Of a DNA stretch of 5,526 bases, positions 4,681 through 5,526 are shown piece after piece (the stretch's first letter is position 1; every line of letters begins with the position of its first letter). The notes under the pieces were generated by a model that saw only the letters and a program-made list of their open reading frames with translations, did not search any database and was not told the DNA's origin. Origin of the DNA: Candidatus Omnitrophota bacterium (GTDB lineage Bacteria; Omnitrophota; Gorgyraeia; B26-G9); NCBI GenBank assembly GCA_022013205.1, contig JAKLQT010000249.1, positions 1 to 5,526 of the forward strand, read 5' to 3'. The position numbers were made by a program, and so were the translations under genes.

Positions 4681-4904
4681 CCCGGCTTTCATCAGATATT
4701 ACTGGAAAGATTAATCCGGCTGAAGGATTTTTACTTATGGAAAAACTAGGATCAACTTTTGTTGGTGAATGTGTTCGTGCAGTATCACCAGCCTTTGAAA
4801 AATCAAAGGTTGAAGAAATTGCTGATTGTGAAACAGCACATGCTGAACAAGTAATCAAAGAGATATCTGATAAATTTTATAAAGAAATAGAAAATATGAA
4901 ATAA
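4662..4904 (+). pseudogene. 3' fragment of an unrecognised gene
   Basis: One frame is open from just after a stop at 4659-4661 to TAA at 4902-4904, about 80 codons. From about 4683 it reads as real protein: LSSDITGKINPAEGFLLMEK, then a helical region with VRAVSPAFEKSKVEE, CETAHAEQVIKEIS and DKFYKEIENMK. The first ATG is internal (4737) and has no clear Shine-Dalgarno, and the protein-like sequence begins well before it, so the 5' end seems lost. A 55-aa product from 4737 is possible. The family is not recognised. The junction with the attC-like half at 4656-4680 points to a cassette deletion that fused two units. Confidence 0.5.
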
Positions 4905-4943
4905 TGAGCGAACGGGTAGATAGGTAACACTTTTAGAAAAAAG

Positions 4944-4972
4944 CTGAAATTTTTATAAATATATGCTACTAT
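4944..4972 (+). promoter_or_regulatory. Extended -10 promoter of the DUF4160 cassette, leaderless start
   Basis: TGCTACTAT gives an extended -10 (TG at 4964-4965, hexamer TACTAT 4967-4972), with CTGAAA (4944-4949) as a weak -35 at 17 bp. Transcription would start at about 4979, the A of the ATG. No Shine-Dalgarno precedes it. Confidence 0.5.
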
Positions 4973-4978
4973 TAAGTT

Positions 4979-5221
4979 ATGAGTCCAACATTATTTAGAG
5001 TAAAAGGATATCGATTTTATTTCTTATCAAATGAGGAATCACGCATACATATTCATATAGAATGTGCTGATGGTGAAGCCAAATTTTGGATTGAACCCAT
5101 TATTGCGCTTGCAGCCTGCTATAAATTAAACCCTATACAATTAAATGAAATACAAAAAATAGTGGAGAACCACAAAAATGAGATCATTAAAGAATGGAAA
5201 AACTATTTCGGTAAGTGTTGA
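4979..5221 (+). CDS. DUF4160 family protein
   Basis: This 80-aa protein matches the DUF4160 pattern along its length: SPTLFRVKGYRFYFLSNE, then RIHIHIECADGEAKFWIEP (22-40), and a C-terminal helix ELNEIQ-type segment LNEIQKIVENHKNEIIKEWKNYF. The family usually has PPHVHV-x-DGEAKFWL in the middle; here the His-x-His and the GEAKFW core are kept. Function is unproven. DUF4160 genes are commonly next to DUF2442 genes and the pair is often suspected to be a toxin-antitoxin-like module, which is established association rather than shown activity. The downstream gene overlaps by 44 nt, a strong sign of coupled expression. The start is fixed by the promoter that ends 7 bp upstream. Confidence 0.85.
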   Translation: MSPTLFRVKGYRFYFLSNEESRIHIHIECADGEAKFWIEPIIALAACYKLNPIQLNEIQKIVENHKNEIIKEWKNYFGKC

Positions 5222-5447
5222 AAATATTACGCCTTTTGGTATTTGGATACTGGTAAAAGCTAAAGAATATTTTCTTGATTATCAAAATTATCCCTTTTTT
5301 CGGAATCAAATTATAAAAGATATCCAAAATGTCAAACTACTCCATGGATTTCATCTCTATTGGCCCAATTTAGATATTGACCTTGAAATTGACAACTTAG
5401 AAAATCCTACAAAATATCCTTTAATAAGCAAACTGGGAAAAAAGTAA
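5178..5447 (+). CDS. DUF2442 family protein
   Basis: This 89-aa protein carries the DUF2442 signature of the cassette-type subgroup: a strand region ISVSVENITPFGIWILVKAKEYFL, then DYQNYPFFRNQIIKDIQNVKLL, HGFHLYWPNLDIDLEIDNLENP and a KYPLI end. The (H)LYWPxLDxDL(E)xxxLENP block (59-77) is diagnostic. Function is unknown; it is the usual neighbour of DUF4160. The ATG at 5178 lies inside the DUF4160 gene, with GTGGAG (5162-5167) as a plausible Shine-Dalgarno 10 nt upstream. Later in-frame starts would remove the first strand, so this start is preferred, though residues 1-9 may be dispensable. The stop (5445-5447) directly abuts the R'' box of the terminal attC. Confidence 0.8.
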   Translation: MRSLKNGKTISVSVENITPFGIWILVKAKEYFLDYQNYPFFRNQIIKDIQNVKLLHGFHLYWPNLDIDLEIDNLENPTKYPLISKLGKK

Positions 5448-5526
5448 ATCTAACAAAACAATGCAGGTAATTTTATTCCGCAAGGCCCGAAAAAGCAGGA
5501 GGGGTCACCTCGAATATCGAAATTAT
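5448..5526 (+). other. attC site, left part (runs off the window)
   Basis: R'' ATCTAAC (5448-5454) fits RYYYAAC exactly and follows the DUF2442 stop without a gap. The next bases, AAAACAATGCAGGTAATTTTATTCCGC, nearly copy the left arm of the attC at 352-431. CGAATATCGAAATTAT at 5511-5526 can pair with GTAATTTTATTCCG, so the right arm has begun. L' and R' should lie within about 30 bp past the window end, perhaps as ACCTGCATTTTGTTAGAT or similar. Confidence 0.7.

Noticed and set aside
4673..4858. Minus-strand frame of 61 codons
   Set aside because: Antisense to the coding-like + strand remnant, which has the better protein pattern.

Overview
This window reads as part of a chromosomal (sedentary) integron gene-cassette array in an AT-rich Gram-negative bacterium. 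All convincing genes lie on the + strand. They are short, are mostly of toxin-antitoxin or unknown type, and form small groups separated by imperfect hairpins with the layout of attC recombination sites (R''-L''...L'-R', one or two unpaired bases in one arm, core AAC/GTT). No integrase gene or primary attI site is in the window, so the integron call rests on the attC architecture and gene content. The species cannot be fixed from the sequence.

Layout: (1) 1-135, the 3' end of a ribbon-helix-helix antitoxin gene whose stop codon lies in a possible attC R'' box. The rest of that site seems to have been replaced by a short tandem repeat, CTGTGCACTGGGGTCA x3 (204-262). (2) attC at 352-431, then a three-gene cassette (477-1712): a DUF6941-like protein, an unrecognised 129-aa protein and a HEPN-like helical protein. 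The genes have 5-nt and -8-nt junctions and are closed by a second attC (1718-1797). This is the most interesting part of the window: a compact, undescribed-looking operon carried as one mobile cassette, with one member of a fold class typical of toxins and phage-defence effectors. (3) 1798-3182, a GC-richer block and an IS1182-like transposase (2067-3086) cut off before its catalytic Glu, followed by a short coding-like remnant. (4) A degenerate attC (about 3183-3265), then a BrnT-like toxin and ribbon-helix-helix antitoxin pair (3313-3878), whose antitoxin stop codon lies in the next attC (3873-3949). (5) A secreted 165-aa orphan (4034-4531), then a scarred 447-bp gap holding half an attC joined to the 3' end of a lost gene (4662-4904). 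(6) A DUF4160/DUF2442 pair with a 44-nt overlap (4979-5447), followed directly by an attC that runs off the window end (5448-5526).

The first genes of three cassettes (477, 3313, 4979) share a layout: a sigma70-like promoter sits so close that transcription would begin at or within a few bases of the ATG, and no Shine-Dalgarno is visible. Downstream genes and the secreted-protein gene do have Shine-Dalgarno sites or translational overlaps. This suggests that the cassettes carry their own promoters and make leaderless mRNAs, so each could be expressed wherever it sits in the array. Nearly every cassette encodes a toxin-antitoxin-like or suspected defence module, as expected of large sedentary integrons, where such modules are thought to stabilise the array and defend against phage.
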